The position numbers and the translations under genes are program-made. From positions 1-17,655 of the forward strand of contig JAFGVZ010000134.1 of assembly GCA_016937725.1 (NCBI GenBank): DNA of 17,655 bases. The letters run 5' to 3'. Of the stretch, positions 1 through 7,064 are shown in pieces. The notes beneath the pieces are model-generated. The model saw only the letters and a list, made by a program, of their open reading frames with translations, made no database searches and was not told where the DNA came from. Numbering within the stretch: the stretch's first letter is position 1; the number at the start of each line of letters is the position of its first letter. Origin of the DNA: Paracoccaceae bacterium. GTDB lineage: Bacteria; Pseudomonadota; Alphaproteobacteria; Rhodobacterales; Rhodobacteraceae.

Positions 1-455
1 GCGTGAAAAATGCGCATGGACAAGACCCGCCCGATACGGCCCGCCGCCACCAGCGCGCGCATGGCCCGGTGGCTTCCCGAACAACGCAGATGATGATTTG
101 TGGCAAACACGACCCCCGCCGCTTCGGCCGCGCGCACCATGGTGACAGCGTCGTCCAGCGTCATAGCCAAGGGTTTTTCACACAGAACATGCTTCCCGGC
201 AGAAATCGCCGCCATGGCCTGAGCGAAATGCTTTTCATTCGTGGTCGAGATGTAGACCGCCCCCACCAAGGGATCGGCCAAGGCAGCTTGCAGATCAGTG
301 CCGTGATGAGGGATTGCGTTAGCCGCCGCAAAAGCCGCGGCATGTTCGGCGGAGCCTGATACCACGCAATGAACGACATGCCCCGCCTGCGCCCGAATCG
401 CGGCGATCACATATTCCTTTGCAATGGTGCTTGCCCCGATCAATGCCCAGTTCAC
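1..455 (-). CDS. Gfo/Idh/MocA family NAD(P)-dependent oxidoreductase, 3' part beyond window
   Basis: Only the first 151 or so codons are inside the window; the gene continues past base 1. The N-terminus is a Rossmann fold: VNWALIGASTIAKEYVIAAI carries the nucleotide-binding G-A-S-T-I-A turn near residues 7-12. At about residues 88-95 comes the family's CEKPLAM motif, whose Lys is normally catalytic or NAD(P)-contacting, and further on ATNHHLR. Family members oxidise or reduce sugars, inositols and related polyols in the cytoplasm; the substrate cannot be told from this part. The start is GTG at 455: an in-frame TGA lies just upstream (ACA TGA GTC GTG), and an AAGGAA ribosome-binding site sits 8 bases before it. 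The ATG 8 bases upstream is out of frame. A predicted promoter and two palindromes lie directly upstream, suggesting repressor control. Confidence 0.85.
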   Translation of the reverse strand, partial: MNWALIGASTIAKEYVIAAIRAQAGHVVHCVVSGSAEHAAAFAAANAIPHHGTDLQAALADPLVGAVYISTTNEKHFAQAMAAISAGKHVLCEKPLAMTLDDAVTMVRAAEAAGVVFATNHHLRCSGSHRAMRALVAAGRIGRVLSMRIFH

Positions 456-476
456 GACTCATGTTCCTTCAAACGG

Positions 477-490
477 TTGGAATGATCCAA
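477..490. promoter_or_regulatory. Imperfect palindrome TTGGAATGATCCAA, candidate operator O2
   Basis: Five-base arms TTGGA/TCCAA flank four bases. The arms share TGGA/TCCA with the perfect palindrome at 499-510. The two centres are 21 bases apart, about two DNA turns, so dimers bound to both would lie on the same helix face. It sits just downstream of, or over, the predicted start region of the oxidoreductase gene. Confidence 0.35.
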
Positions 491-519
491 ACCTAATTTG
501 GAACGTTCCATATTGTCAA
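490..519 (-). promoter_or_regulatory. Predicted promoter of the Gfo/Idh/MocA gene with an operator in its spacer
   Basis: On the minus strand a perfect TTGACA (514-519) is followed after 18 bases by TAGGTT (490-495), a weak -10. The spacer holds the perfect palindrome TGGAACGTTCCA (499-510). A repressor bound there would sit between the -35 and -10 boxes and block RNA polymerase. The -35 is convincing; the -10 is poor, so the exact start is uncertain. Confidence 0.45.
499..510. promoter_or_regulatory. Perfect 12-base palindrome TGGAACGTTCCA, candidate operator O1
   Basis: This is a perfect palindrome with a central CG, the arrangement typical of LacI-family operators. It lies 44 bases upstream of the oxidoreductase start and inside its predicted promoter spacer. 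The symmetry continues partly outward (AT/AT at 496-497 and 512-513). The cognate regulator is not known. Confidence 0.5.
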
Positions 520-853
520 GTCAAAGAAAGCGCTGCGCGGCAAAGCTTCGGGGGTGCCATCGCGCTCGGCTGGCAATGGAGTTTCCCCACGAACTCCAAG
601 AAATTTCGTCAAGGATGAATGAAAGCCCGATTCTGAAGTGTCGTTGTTAGCGCCGGGACCGGTTGGGCTATCGGTGTTCACGCTGATGGTTGCACCGGAC
701 GCCGCGCCCCAAAATGCACCGGCCCGTTGGAAACCGGCGCACGCACTACCCTGCAACGGCTGCTCACCAGAAAGCCGAGCGCGAGGCTGGACATTTCAGC
801 GCGAGGGTTGCATCTCTGCACATGTTCACGAAAAGCCGCAAGGATGGCACAGA

Positions 854-1756
854 ATGCCCACCACCCCCACCCTCGGCAACTGGATTGCCCTTTACGCACT
901 GGGCCTGATCTGGGGCGCGTCTTTTCTGGGGGTTGCCTTTGCGCTGGAAGGTTTCGGCCCGATCAGCATTGCCGCTGCACGTATTGCGCTTGGGGCGGTG
1001 ACCTTGGGCGCGGTGGCCCTCATCGCCCGAATCCCGTTGCCACGCGACCCGGTGATCTGGGCCTTCACTGCTGGAATGGCCGTTCTGTCGAACGCGCTGC
1101 CTTTCTATCTGCTGAGTTGGTCGCAACAGCATGTCACCTCTGGCTTTGCCGGGATTACGATGGCCGCGATCCCGCTTTTCGTGATCGGGCTGGCGCATAT
1201 CTTCGTTCCGGGAGAACGCCTGACAAAGCCCAAAGCCATGGGGTTCACGGCCGGGCTTGTTGGCGTGGCCGTGCTGATCGGTCCGGGCGTGTTGAACAGT
1301 TCCGGCTCGGCGCTTGAAAACCTTGCGCGGGTTGGCTGCCTCTGCGCGTCGCTCAGCTATGCGCTTGGGGCAATCATCACCCGGCGCTGCCCCGATGTGC
1401 ACCCGGTGGCCTTTGGTGTGCTGGCGCTTGGCATTGCAAGCTTGGTCATGGTGCCCCTTGCATTGGCCTTGGAAGGCGTGCCTGACAGCGCAAGCCCGCA
1501 AGCTATAGGCGCGCTGGTCTATCTTGGCTTCTTTCCCACGGGCCTTGCCACGCTTTTGCTGGTCGGGATCATTCGCAGCGCGGGGCCAAGTTTCTTGTCA
1601 CAGGTCAATTACCATGTGCCGGTCTGGTCGGTTATTCTGGGGGTGGTAGTGTTGTCAGAAGACCTACCGGGCCGCTTCATACTCGCACTGGCGATCATCA
1701 TCGGCGGGTTGGTCTATAGCCGCCGCAAGCCGGTTCAGCCAGCGGTCGCACCATGA
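854..1756 (+). CDS. EamA/DMT-superfamily transporter (RhaT/YdcZ-like permease)
   Basis: A 300-residue inner-membrane protein with about ten hydrophobic segments in two five-helix EamA repeats, the usual size and layout of drug/metabolite transporters. The first helix contains LGLIWGASFLGVAFA, matching the typical W-G-x-x-F entry of EamA domains. The second repeat begins near residue 155 (RVGCLCASLSYALGAIITRR). The C-terminus is short and basic (SRRKP). The start at 854 gives an N-terminus ahead of the first helix and has AAGGA nine bases upstream. The frame is open back to 638, but the extra 72 residues are neither membrane-like nor family-like. The substrate is unknown; relatives export amino acids or metabolites. 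It ends 12 bases before the SRAP gene, so the two are probably cotranscribed. Confidence 0.85.
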   Translation: MPTTPTLGNWIALYALGLIWGASFLGVAFALEGFGPISIAAARIALGAVTLGAVALIARIPLPRDPVIWAFTAGMAVLSNALPFYLLSWSQQHVTSGFAGITMAAIPLFVIGLAHIFVPGERLTKPKAMGFTAGLVGVAVLIGPGVLNSSGSALENLARVGCLCASLSYALGAIITRRCPDVHPVAFGVLALGIASLVMVPLALALEGVPDSASPQAIGALVYLGFFPTGLATLLLVGIIRSAGPSFLSQVNYHVPVWSVILGVVVLSEDLPGRFILALAIIIGGLVYSRRKPVQPAVAP

Positions 1757-1768
1757 TATACGCGCTGC

Positions 1769-2431
1769 ATGTGCGGACGCTTTGCCCTAACCCTGCCAGA
1801 TGATGCCGTGGCGCGCCTGTTCGACGCGCGGCTAACCAATGACAGCGCAACCGCGCATGGTCAGAATATCTGCCCCACGCAAAAGGTGCTGACCATCCTG
1901 AGCCGCGCAGGCCAGCGCCATGCCGGGCCCATGCGCTGGGGATTTTTGCCGCATTGGTATAAATCCGAAACAGATGGGCCCTTGTTGATAAACGCGCGCG
2001 CCGAAACCATTGCCACGAAACCGGCCTTCGCGGCAGCCGTGCGCACGCGGCGGTGTCTGATCCCCGCGACCGGATTTTACGAATGGACAAAGGATGCCGA
2101 GGGCGCGCGGCTGCCGTGGTATATCTATCCACCCGATGGCGTGCTGGCCTTTGCCGGGATCTGGCAGGTCTGGGCGCAAGGTGATACGCGCCATGCCACC
2201 TGCGCGATTGTCACATGCGCAGCCAATCAGACGCTCCGCCCCTTACACCACCGCATGCCGGTCATCCTTGCGCAGCAAGATTGGTCGAAATGGCTGGGCG
2301 AGGATGGCCATGGCGCGGCCCCACTCATGCGTCCGGCCTCAGAGAACACGGTGCGCTTTCATCGCGTGGGCCCTGCGATCAACTCCAACCGCGCGCATGG
2401 CGACACGCTGATCGACCCGCTGCCAGACTAG
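1769..2431 (+). CDS. SOS response-associated peptidase (SRAP), YedK/HMCES family
   Basis: A 220-residue protein starting MCGRF, the SRAP hallmark: Met1 is removed so that Cys2 becomes the N-terminal catalytic residue. Family members trap abasic sites in single-stranded DNA as a thiazolidine crosslink with this Cys. The other active-site residues are in place at the E. coli YedK numbers: Asn75 (INARAET), Glu105 (ATGFYEW) and His160 (LHHRMPVIL). The start is fixed by the need for Cys at position 2. No strong ribosome-binding site is visible; translation may depend on the upstream EamA gene 12 bases away. No LexA-like operator was recognised. Length agrees with the family. Confidence 0.95.
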   Translation: MCGRFALTLPDDAVARLFDARLTNDSATAHGQNICPTQKVLTILSRAGQRHAGPMRWGFLPHWYKSETDGPLLINARAETIATKPAFAAAVRTRRCLIPATGFYEWTKDAEGARLPWYIYPPDGVLAFAGIWQVWAQGDTRHATCAIVTCAANQTLRPLHHRMPVILAQQDWSKWLGEDGHGAAPLMRPASENTVRFHRVGPAINSNRAHGDTLIDPLPD

Positions 2432-2512
2432 AGCGCGCCGAATTCCAGCCTGTCCTTGGGCACGAATTCAGCCTATCATGAGGCCAGTCATAACCAGCCC
2501 CAAAGGCCCGCC

Positions 2513-3085
2513 ATGCGCCCTATGTTTCTTGCACTGCCCGCCCTGTTTGTCCTGACCGCCTGTGTCGAAGTGGACATGAATGTCGAGATATTGGGCGCGG
2601 ATGAAGCCCGCGTCACCGGCTACATGCAGGTCGACCGACAAATGTTCGAGATGTCGGGCCAAGATGTGTCTTTCTGCGATCCCGAGGATGGCGGCACGTT
2701 GGTTATGACCGACACTCATGCGCGCTGCGAGATTGACCAGACGGGCAGCTTTGCAGAAATCATGGATGATGGCGGCGAAGGCGGCCCGGATGACATTCAG
2801 GCGCAGCTTGTCCATCTGGATGGCAACCGCGTGCGCGCTCTATTGCCGCTTTCGGCCATGTCCGGCCAGATGGAGGATATGGGCGATGACCCCCAAACGC
2901 TGGCCATGGCCCGCCAGATGCTGGCAGGCTTGTCGATCACCTTTTCGGTTACGGGACAAAGCATCGAAAGCACCACCGGAACGCTGTCACAAGACGGCAC
3001 CACCGCCAGCGTGACCTTGGGCATTGAAGAGTTGATCGCCCCCGGCGCCGCACTGACGGATTTCGAGACGATCGCCACTTATTAA
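2513..3085 (+). CDS. Predicted lipoprotein of unknown function
   Basis: A 190-residue protein beginning with a short lipoprotein signal: basic Arg2, a hydrophobic stretch (FLALPALFVL) and the lipobox LTAC with Cys17 as the predicted lipidation site. The mature part is acidic and Met/Asp-rich, with VDMNVEILGADEARVTGYM just after the Cys. It has a predicted beta-rich look and no catalytic motif I recognise. Val at +2 would favour sorting to the outer membrane under the E. coli rule. AAAGG six bases upstream supports the start at 2513; the frame is open back to 2456, but only this Met gives a signal peptide. It lies 81 bases after the SRAP gene and ends just before the doubled hairpin. The family is probably a small conserved hypothetical of Rhodobacterales; no function is assigned. 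Confidence 0.75.
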   Translation: MRPMFLALPALFVLTACVEVDMNVEILGADEARVTGYMQVDRQMFEMSGQDVSFCDPEDGGTLVMTDTHARCEIDQTGSFAEIMDDGGEGGPDDIQAQLVHLDGNRVRALLPLSAMSGQMEDMGDDPQTLAMARQMLAGLSITFSVTGQSIESTTGTLSQDGTTASVTLGIEELIAPGAALTDFETIATY

Positions 3086-3094
3086 GCGACTCGC

Positions 3095-3115
3095 GCCCCG
3101 GCCCTGAGCCGGGGC
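3095..3115. terminator. GC-rich hairpin, copy 1 of a doubled bidirectional terminator
   Basis: Perfect 8-base arms GCCCCGGC/GCCGGGGC with loop CCTGA lie 9 bases after the lipoprotein stop. There is no T-run, as is common in GC-rich alphaproteobacteria. Because the hairpin is symmetric and lies between convergent genes, it can act on both transcripts. Confidence 0.65.
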
Positions 3116-3136
3116 CTTAGCGTATGTTTGCAACAC

Positions 3137-3157
3137 GCCCCGGCCCTGAGCCGGGGC
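3137..3157. terminator. GC-rich hairpin, copy 2, identical to copy 1
   Basis: The same arms and loop as 3095-3115. The identical unit is 24 bases (3094-3117 and 3136-3159) with a period of 42 bases. This copy is 20 bases past the pgi stop on the minus strand, so it would terminate the zwf-pgl-pgi transcript. Confidence 0.65.
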
Positions 3158-3177
3158 CTCGCAATACACGCGCTCCG

Positions 3178-4788
3178 TCAAACCCCCTGGGCGCGCAGAT
3201 AGGCAACCAGCGCTTGCGTTGATCCGTCCTTGCCAGACGCATCTGCGCCATCCAGCACCGGGCCCAAAGCGGTCGCAAGTTCCTTGCCCAACTCGACCCC
3301 CCATTGGTCGAACGAGTTCAAGCCAAGAATTGCCCCTTCCACGAACACCCGGTGTTCATAAAGCGCCACGATCTGCCCCAAGGTAAAAGGCGTCAGCTTG
3401 GGATAGAGCAACATGATCGAGGGGCGGTTGCCCGGAAACACCCGGTGGCGCGCTTGGCGTTCCAACTCGGCACCGTCCAGCCCTTTGGCCGCCATGATCG
3501 CCCGCGCGTCTTCCAACGAGCGGCCTGTCATCAACGCCTCTGCCTGCGCCAGACAATTCGCGGCCAACAATCGGTGCTGATGTGCCAGATCCGGCTCATG
3601 CCCTTGCGCGGCCAGCAGGAATTCACACGGCACGACCCGCGTGCCTTGGTGGATCAACTGGTAAAACGCGTGTTGGCCATTCGTGCCCGGCTCGCCCCAC
3701 ACGATGGGACCGGAATGGCGGCCAAGGTCGTCGCCATCCATGCCAACGCGCTTGCCGTTGCTCTCCATCTCCAGCTGTTGCAGATAGGCGGGCAGACGCG
3801 ACAGGCGCTGATCATAGGGCAGCACAGCGCGGGTGGCGTGGCCGCAAAGCTGATTGTGCCAGATCCCCACCAGCGCCAACATCACGGGCATGTTCTCGGC
3901 AAAAGGCGCTTCCACGAAATGCGCGTCCATCGCGCGCGCCCCGGCCAGAAACCGGTCGAACCGCACAGCACCTATGGCGATCATCAGGCCCAGCCCAATC
4001 GGCCCCCACATGGAATAGCGCCCGCCGACCCAATCGGCAAAGCCGAACACCCGTTCGGGCGCGATGCCGAAAGCGGCGGTCTTATCGGCGGCGGTGGACA
4101 CAGCCGCGAATTGCGCCGCCGGGTCCATGACTTTCTCGGCCATCCACGCGCGTGCGGTTTCGGCATTGGTCATGGTCTCTATGGTGGTAAAGGTCTTGGA
4201 GGCCACGATCACCAGCGTCGTGGCCGGGTCCAGCCTTTCCAGCGTGTCGCCGATATGCGCGCCATCCACGTTGGACACGTAATGCAGGCGCGGCCCGTCA
4301 TGGAACGGCTCCAGCGCCAGTGTGGCCATGGCGGGGCCAAGGTCCGACCCGCCAATCCCGATATTGACCACATCGGTAATCCGCCCGCCCTGCCCTGCAA
4401 ACGCGCCCGAGCGCACGGCTTCGGCAAAGGCATAGGCCCGCGCGCGGGTTTCGCGCAGTTCTGGCATGACATCCACGCCGTCCACTTCGATCACCGCGGC
4501 ATCATCGGCGCGCTGGGCGATATGCAGCACCGCGCGGCCCTCGGTCTCGTTAATCTTCTCGCCCGCGAACATCGCGTCGCGTTTGGCGGCGACGCCCTGC
4601 GCTTCGGCCAGCCCGACCAGCAGATCGCGGCAGGTGGCGTCAATATTGGTCTTGGAATAATCCAGAAGCATCTCGCCCGCGCGAATGCTGAAGCCCTCGG
4701 CGCGGTTCGGGTCTTGGGCGAACAGGTCCAGCATGTGCCGCGCATCGGCGGCGCGCTGATGTTTGGCCAGATCGTTCCATGTGCTCAT
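3178..4788 (-). CDS. pgi: Glucose-6-phosphate isomerase
   Basis: A 536-residue cytoplasmic enzyme interconverting glucose 6-phosphate and fructose 6-phosphate. The phosphosugar-binding stretch VVNIGIGGSDLGP is at residues 140-152 and SKTFTTIET at 197-205. The catalytic Glu342 lies in MESNGKR, His380 in QLIHQGT and Lys502 in the signature GLNSFDQWGVELGK, matching the Glu/His/Lys of the rabbit enzyme. Length is normal for the bacterial family (about 540). It is the third gene of zwf-pgl-pgi, 73 bases after pgl; the gap holds an inverted repeat. In Entner-Doudoroff organisms PGI feeds fructose 6-phosphate back to zwf. The identity is secure. Confidence 0.98.
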   Translation of the reverse strand: MSTWNDLAKHQRAADARHMLDLFAQDPNRAEGFSIRAGEMLLDYSKTNIDATCRDLLVGLAEAQGVAAKRDAMFAGEKINETEGRAVLHIAQRADDAAVIEVDGVDVMPELRETRARAYAFAEAVRSGAFAGQGGRITDVVNIGIGGSDLGPAMATLALEPFHDGPRLHYVSNVDGAHIGDTLERLDPATTLVIVASKTFTTIETMTNAETARAWMAEKVMDPAAQFAAVSTAADKTAAFGIAPERVFGFADWVGGRYSMWGPIGLGLMIAIGAVRFDRFLAGARAMDAHFVEAPFAENMPVMLALVGIWHNQLCGHATRAVLPYDQRLSRLPAYLQQLEMESNGKRVGMDGDDLGRHSGPIVWGEPGTNGQHAFYQLIHQGTRVVPCEFLLAAQGHEPDLAHQHRLLAANCLAQAEALMTGRSLEDARAIMAAKGLDGAELERQARHRVFPGNRPSIMLLYPKLTPFTLGQIVALYEHRVFVEGAILGLNSFDQWGVELGKELATALGPVLDGADASGKDGSTQALVAYLRAQGV

Positions 4789-4815
4789 TGTCTTGGTCCC
4801 TCAGATCTCTTCATC

Positions 4816-4843
4816 TTGCCCCAAATACTCAAAACGGGGGCAA
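4816..4843. repeat. Inverted repeat in the pgl-pgi gap
   Basis: Seven-base arms TTGCCCC (4816-4822) and GGGGCAA (4837-4843) are separated by 14 bases. On the transcript strand it lies 28 bases upstream of the pgi start and could weaken readthrough or stabilise the upstream mRNA. The text GAGTATTTGGGGCAAGATGA on the minus strand resembles a leader-like string I recall from many Rhodobacterales intergenic regions; that is memory and has not been checked. Confidence 0.35.
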
Positions 4844-4861
4844 AGCACCCGCCTTTTATGC

Positions 4862-5533
4862 CTACTGCGCCCAATGCACCTGCGCTTGGTCCAAAAGCGC
4901 CGCGATCGGGGCCTGTGCAGGCGGCAAATTGAGCGCACGCTCCAGCGCCGCGCGTTTCCCCGGCCCGGTGATGAGCACATGAATCCGTATGGCTGCCCGC
5001 AGCACTGGCAGCGTCAGGGTGACACGTGGCTCGCCAGCCGCCTCCGCGCGCAACGCCATCAGGGGCGGCGCGTCAGGGGCCATGGCCTGCGCCAGCTTGT
5101 CGGCACCGGGAAACAGGCTGGCCGTGTGCATATCCGCGCCCATCCCCAGTAGCAGCACAGAGATGGGCAAATGCGGGCGAATCCCATCCGCGAGGGCCTC
5201 CAGCGATTGTTCCGGGGTGTCGGTGGAGGCATAAAGTGGCACCAAGTGAGCCTCTGCGGCACGCGCGGTCAGCAGCCGAGTGCGGATCAGCGCGGTGTTC
5301 GAGCGCGGGTTGTCTTCTGGCACCCAGCGTTCATCATTCAACAGGACCGACACGCGCGACCAATCCAGATCGGCGCCCGACAGCGTGTCGAAGACCGGCC
5401 CCGGCGTGGTGCCGCCGGGCACCGACAGCGTGGCCCGGTCCGAATTGCGCAGTGTTTCGCCCAATTCCGACGCGATGCGTTGCGCAAGGCGCAGCATCAT
5501 CATGTCGCGGTCCGGATATTCGTGAAAGTCCAT
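4862..5533 (-). CDS. pgl: 6-phosphogluconolactonase
   Basis: A 223-residue enzyme that hydrolyses 6-phosphogluconolactone to 6-phosphogluconate after Zwf. Family motifs are LSVPGGTTPGPVFDTL (residues 36-51), NDERWVP (66-72) and LLGMGADMHTASLFPG (128-143). In the last, Met replaces the more usual Gly of the DGH triad region, while the catalytic His is kept. Its ATG overlaps the zwf stop by one base (TAATG), so translation is probably coupled. Length is normal for the DevB/Pgl type. The product feeds the Entner-Doudoroff or pentose phosphate pathway. Confidence 0.96.
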   Translation of the reverse strand: MDFHEYPDRDMMMLRLAQRIASELGETLRNSDRATLSVPGGTTPGPVFDTLSGADLDWSRVSVLLNDERWVPEDNPRSNTALIRTRLLTARAAEAHLVPLYASTDTPEQSLEALADGIRPHLPISVLLLGMGADMHTASLFPGADKLAQAMAPDAPPLMALRAEAAGEPRVTLTLPVLRAAIRIHVLITGPGKRAALERALNLPPAQAPIAALLDQAQVHWAQ

Positions 5534-6978
5534 TACTTGATCTCCCGCCAGCGGCGATCGTCGCGATGCATCAGCATCAGCGAGCCTTCTGGCCCCGCCG
5601 AGCCCGGTTCATAGCTTTCAGGCTTGTCGCCACGGGCTTCCATCATCTCCAGCACCGGATCGACCCAAGCCCAAGCCGCCTCGACCTCATCGCCACGCAT
5701 GAACAGGGTTTGGTTGCCACGGATCACATCCATGATAAGCCGTTCATAGGCGTCGGGAATGTCCAGATCGTCGCCCAAAGCTTCGGCAAAGCTCATGTCC
5801 AGCGCCACATCCTTCAGGCGCATCCCGCCCGGTCCCGGTTCCTTGATCATCACGCGCAGGTCCATGCCCTCGTCGGGTTGCAAGCGAATAACCAACACAT
5901 TCTCGCGCCATTGGTTGCTTTCGCCGAAAATGGAATGCGGCGGCTCTTTGAAGGTGATCGCAATCTCGGACGCGCGCGCGCGCAGGCGCTTGCCGGTGCG
6001 CAGGTAGAAGGGTGTGCCCTTCCAGCGCCAATTCGAGATATGCAACTTCATCGCCACGAAGCTTTCGGTGCGGCTGTCGGGGTTGCCGGCTTGGGTCAGG
6101 TAATCATCATCATCCTTTCCCCGATACTGCCCGCGCACCACTTCAGACGGCGCAACAGGGTCCAGCGCGCGAATAACCTTCAGCTTTTCATCGCGCATGG
6201 CATCGGGGTCAAAGCGGCTAGGCGGTTCCATCGCAATCAGGCACAAAAGCTGCATCATATGATTTTGCACCATGTCCCGGATCGCGCCGGAATTGTCGTA
6301 ATATTCGCCGCGCCCGCCCACACCGACAGTTTCAGCCACGGTGATCTGCACATGGTCCACATATTGCGCGTTCCACAAGGGTTCGAACAGGATATTGGCA
6401 AAGCGCACCGCCATCAGGTTTTGGACCGTCTCTTTGCCAAGATAGTGGTCGATGCGGTAAATCTGGTCTTCATTGAAATAGCTGGCCAAGGACGCATTCA
6501 GAGCGCGCGCGGTTTCCAAATCCTTGCCGAAGGGCTTTTCCACCACAATCCGGCTATCGCGGTCGGCAATGCCGCGTTCTTTCAGGCGCTTGGCAATATC
6601 CCCGAACAAGGCCGGCGCGACCGACAGATAGAAGGCACGCACCTTGCCTGCACGCATCAGGTTCGCAAGGTCGGGCCAGCCCGCATCGCCCCGCGCGTCG
6701 ATCGTGACATAGTCCAGCATGTCCAGAAACCCGGCGACCGTTTCGGGCAAAAGCTCGCGTTCCGGCAAAAACTCGGACAGCGCATCTCCGACCATAGCGC
6801 GAAAGGCATCCGAGTCCATCTCGCTGCGCGCGGCCCCCACGATCCGGCTACCTTCGGGGATTTGCCCTTCTTTCCAGCGCCGATACAGCCCCGGCAGAAT
6901 CTTGCGGCGGGACAGATCGCCCGTCGCCCCGAAGATGACCAGATCGAAGCAATCGACCGGAATAACGCGTGCGACCAT
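5533..6978 (-). CDS. zwf: Glucose-6-phosphate 1-dehydrogenase
   Basis: A 481-residue enzyme oxidising glucose 6-phosphate to 6-phosphogluconolactone with NADP+ or NAD+. Nucleotide-binding IFGATGDLSRRKILPGLY is at residues 15-32, EKPFGKDL at 147-154, and the substrate/catalytic signature RIDHYLGKE at 175-183 with Asp177-His178. The start at 6978 has GGAGG seven bases upstream. It is first in zwf-pgl-pgi. A LacI-type palindrome 17 bases upstream of the ATG overlaps the predicted transcription start, pointing to repression relieved by a sugar-acid or sugar-phosphate ligand. Length and motifs are fully family-typical. Confidence 0.98.
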   Translation of the reverse strand: MVARVIPVDCFDLVIFGATGDLSRRKILPGLYRRWKEGQIPEGSRIVGAARSEMDSDAFRAMVGDALSEFLPERELLPETVAGFLDMLDYVTIDARGDAGWPDLANLMRAGKVRAFYLSVAPALFGDIAKRLKERGIADRDSRIVVEKPFGKDLETARALNASLASYFNEDQIYRIDHYLGKETVQNLMAVRFANILFEPLWNAQYVDHVQITVAETVGVGGRGEYYDNSGAIRDMVQNHMMQLLCLIAMEPPSRFDPDAMRDEKLKVIRALDPVAPSEVVRGQYRGKDDDDYLTQAGNPDSRTESFVAMKLHISNWRWKGTPFYLRTGKRLRARASEIAITFKEPPHSIFGESNQWRENVLVIRLQPDEGMDLRVMIKEPGPGGMRLKDVALDMSFAEALGDDLDIPDAYERLIMDVIRGNQTLFMRGDEVEAAWAWVDPVLEMMEARGDKPESYEPGSAGPEGSLMLMHRDDRRWREIK

Positions 6979-6994
6979 GACACAACCTCCGCGA

Positions 6995-7008
6995 TGTTAG
7001 CGCTAGCA
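6995..7008. promoter_or_regulatory. Candidate LacI-family operator TGTTAGCGCTAGCA upstream of zwf
   Basis: A 14-base palindrome with one mismatched pair and a central CG. It resembles operators of LacI-family repressors: E. coli GntR sites are of the ATGTTA...TAACAT type and the Caulobacter xylose operator contains a TGTTAGCGCTA core. A GntR-like LacI repressor is encoded about 0.9 kb away. Binding is inferred only. Confidence 0.6.
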
Positions 7009-7010
7009 AC

Positions 7011-7040
7011 GCTTTACCCCGTCACCGCGGGGCCTGTCCA
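7011..7040 (-). promoter_or_regulatory. Predicted promoter of zwf-pgl-pgi
   Basis: On the minus strand TGGACA (7035-7040) and TAAAGC (7011-7016) are 18 bases apart. Transcription would start near 7004, inside the palindrome at 6995-7008, so a bound repressor would cover the start site. The fit to the sigma-70 consensus is modest. Confidence 0.4.
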
Positions 7041-7064
7041 GTGCCAGCATCAGCGCGAGGGCGG

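Larger units (their letters stand above)
456..853. other. 398-base stretch without a recognisable gene
   Basis: Bases 477-519 hold the divergent promoter and the two palindromes. Bases 577-598 form a 7-base inverted repeat (TGGAGTT/AACTCCA, loop of 8). A TGTTAGCGC string is at 645-653. Short open frames exist on both strands, but none has a recognisable motif, a ribosome-binding site or family-like sequence. Part of the stretch must carry the promoter of the EamA gene, which I could not place. Confidence 0.6.

Noticed and set aside
577..598. Inverted repeat TGGAGTT/AACTCCA as a terminator
   Set aside because: The stem is only seven bases, there is no T-run, and no gene ends nearby on either strand.
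493..756. 87-codon minus-strand open frame in the first gene-free gap
   Set aside because: No recognisable motif or ribosome-binding site, and it would overlap the TTGACA promoter and palindrome.
638..853. N-terminal extension of the EamA transporter by 72 codons
   Set aside because: The added part is not hydrophobic and has no family likeness; the ATG at 854 has a ribosome-binding site and gives the usual transporter N-terminus.
3304..4932. 542-codon open frame on the plus strand
   Set aside because: It is antisense to pgi, whose motifs are complete; the translation is Arg/His/Gly-rich without any family motif, a usual shadow in GC-rich DNA.
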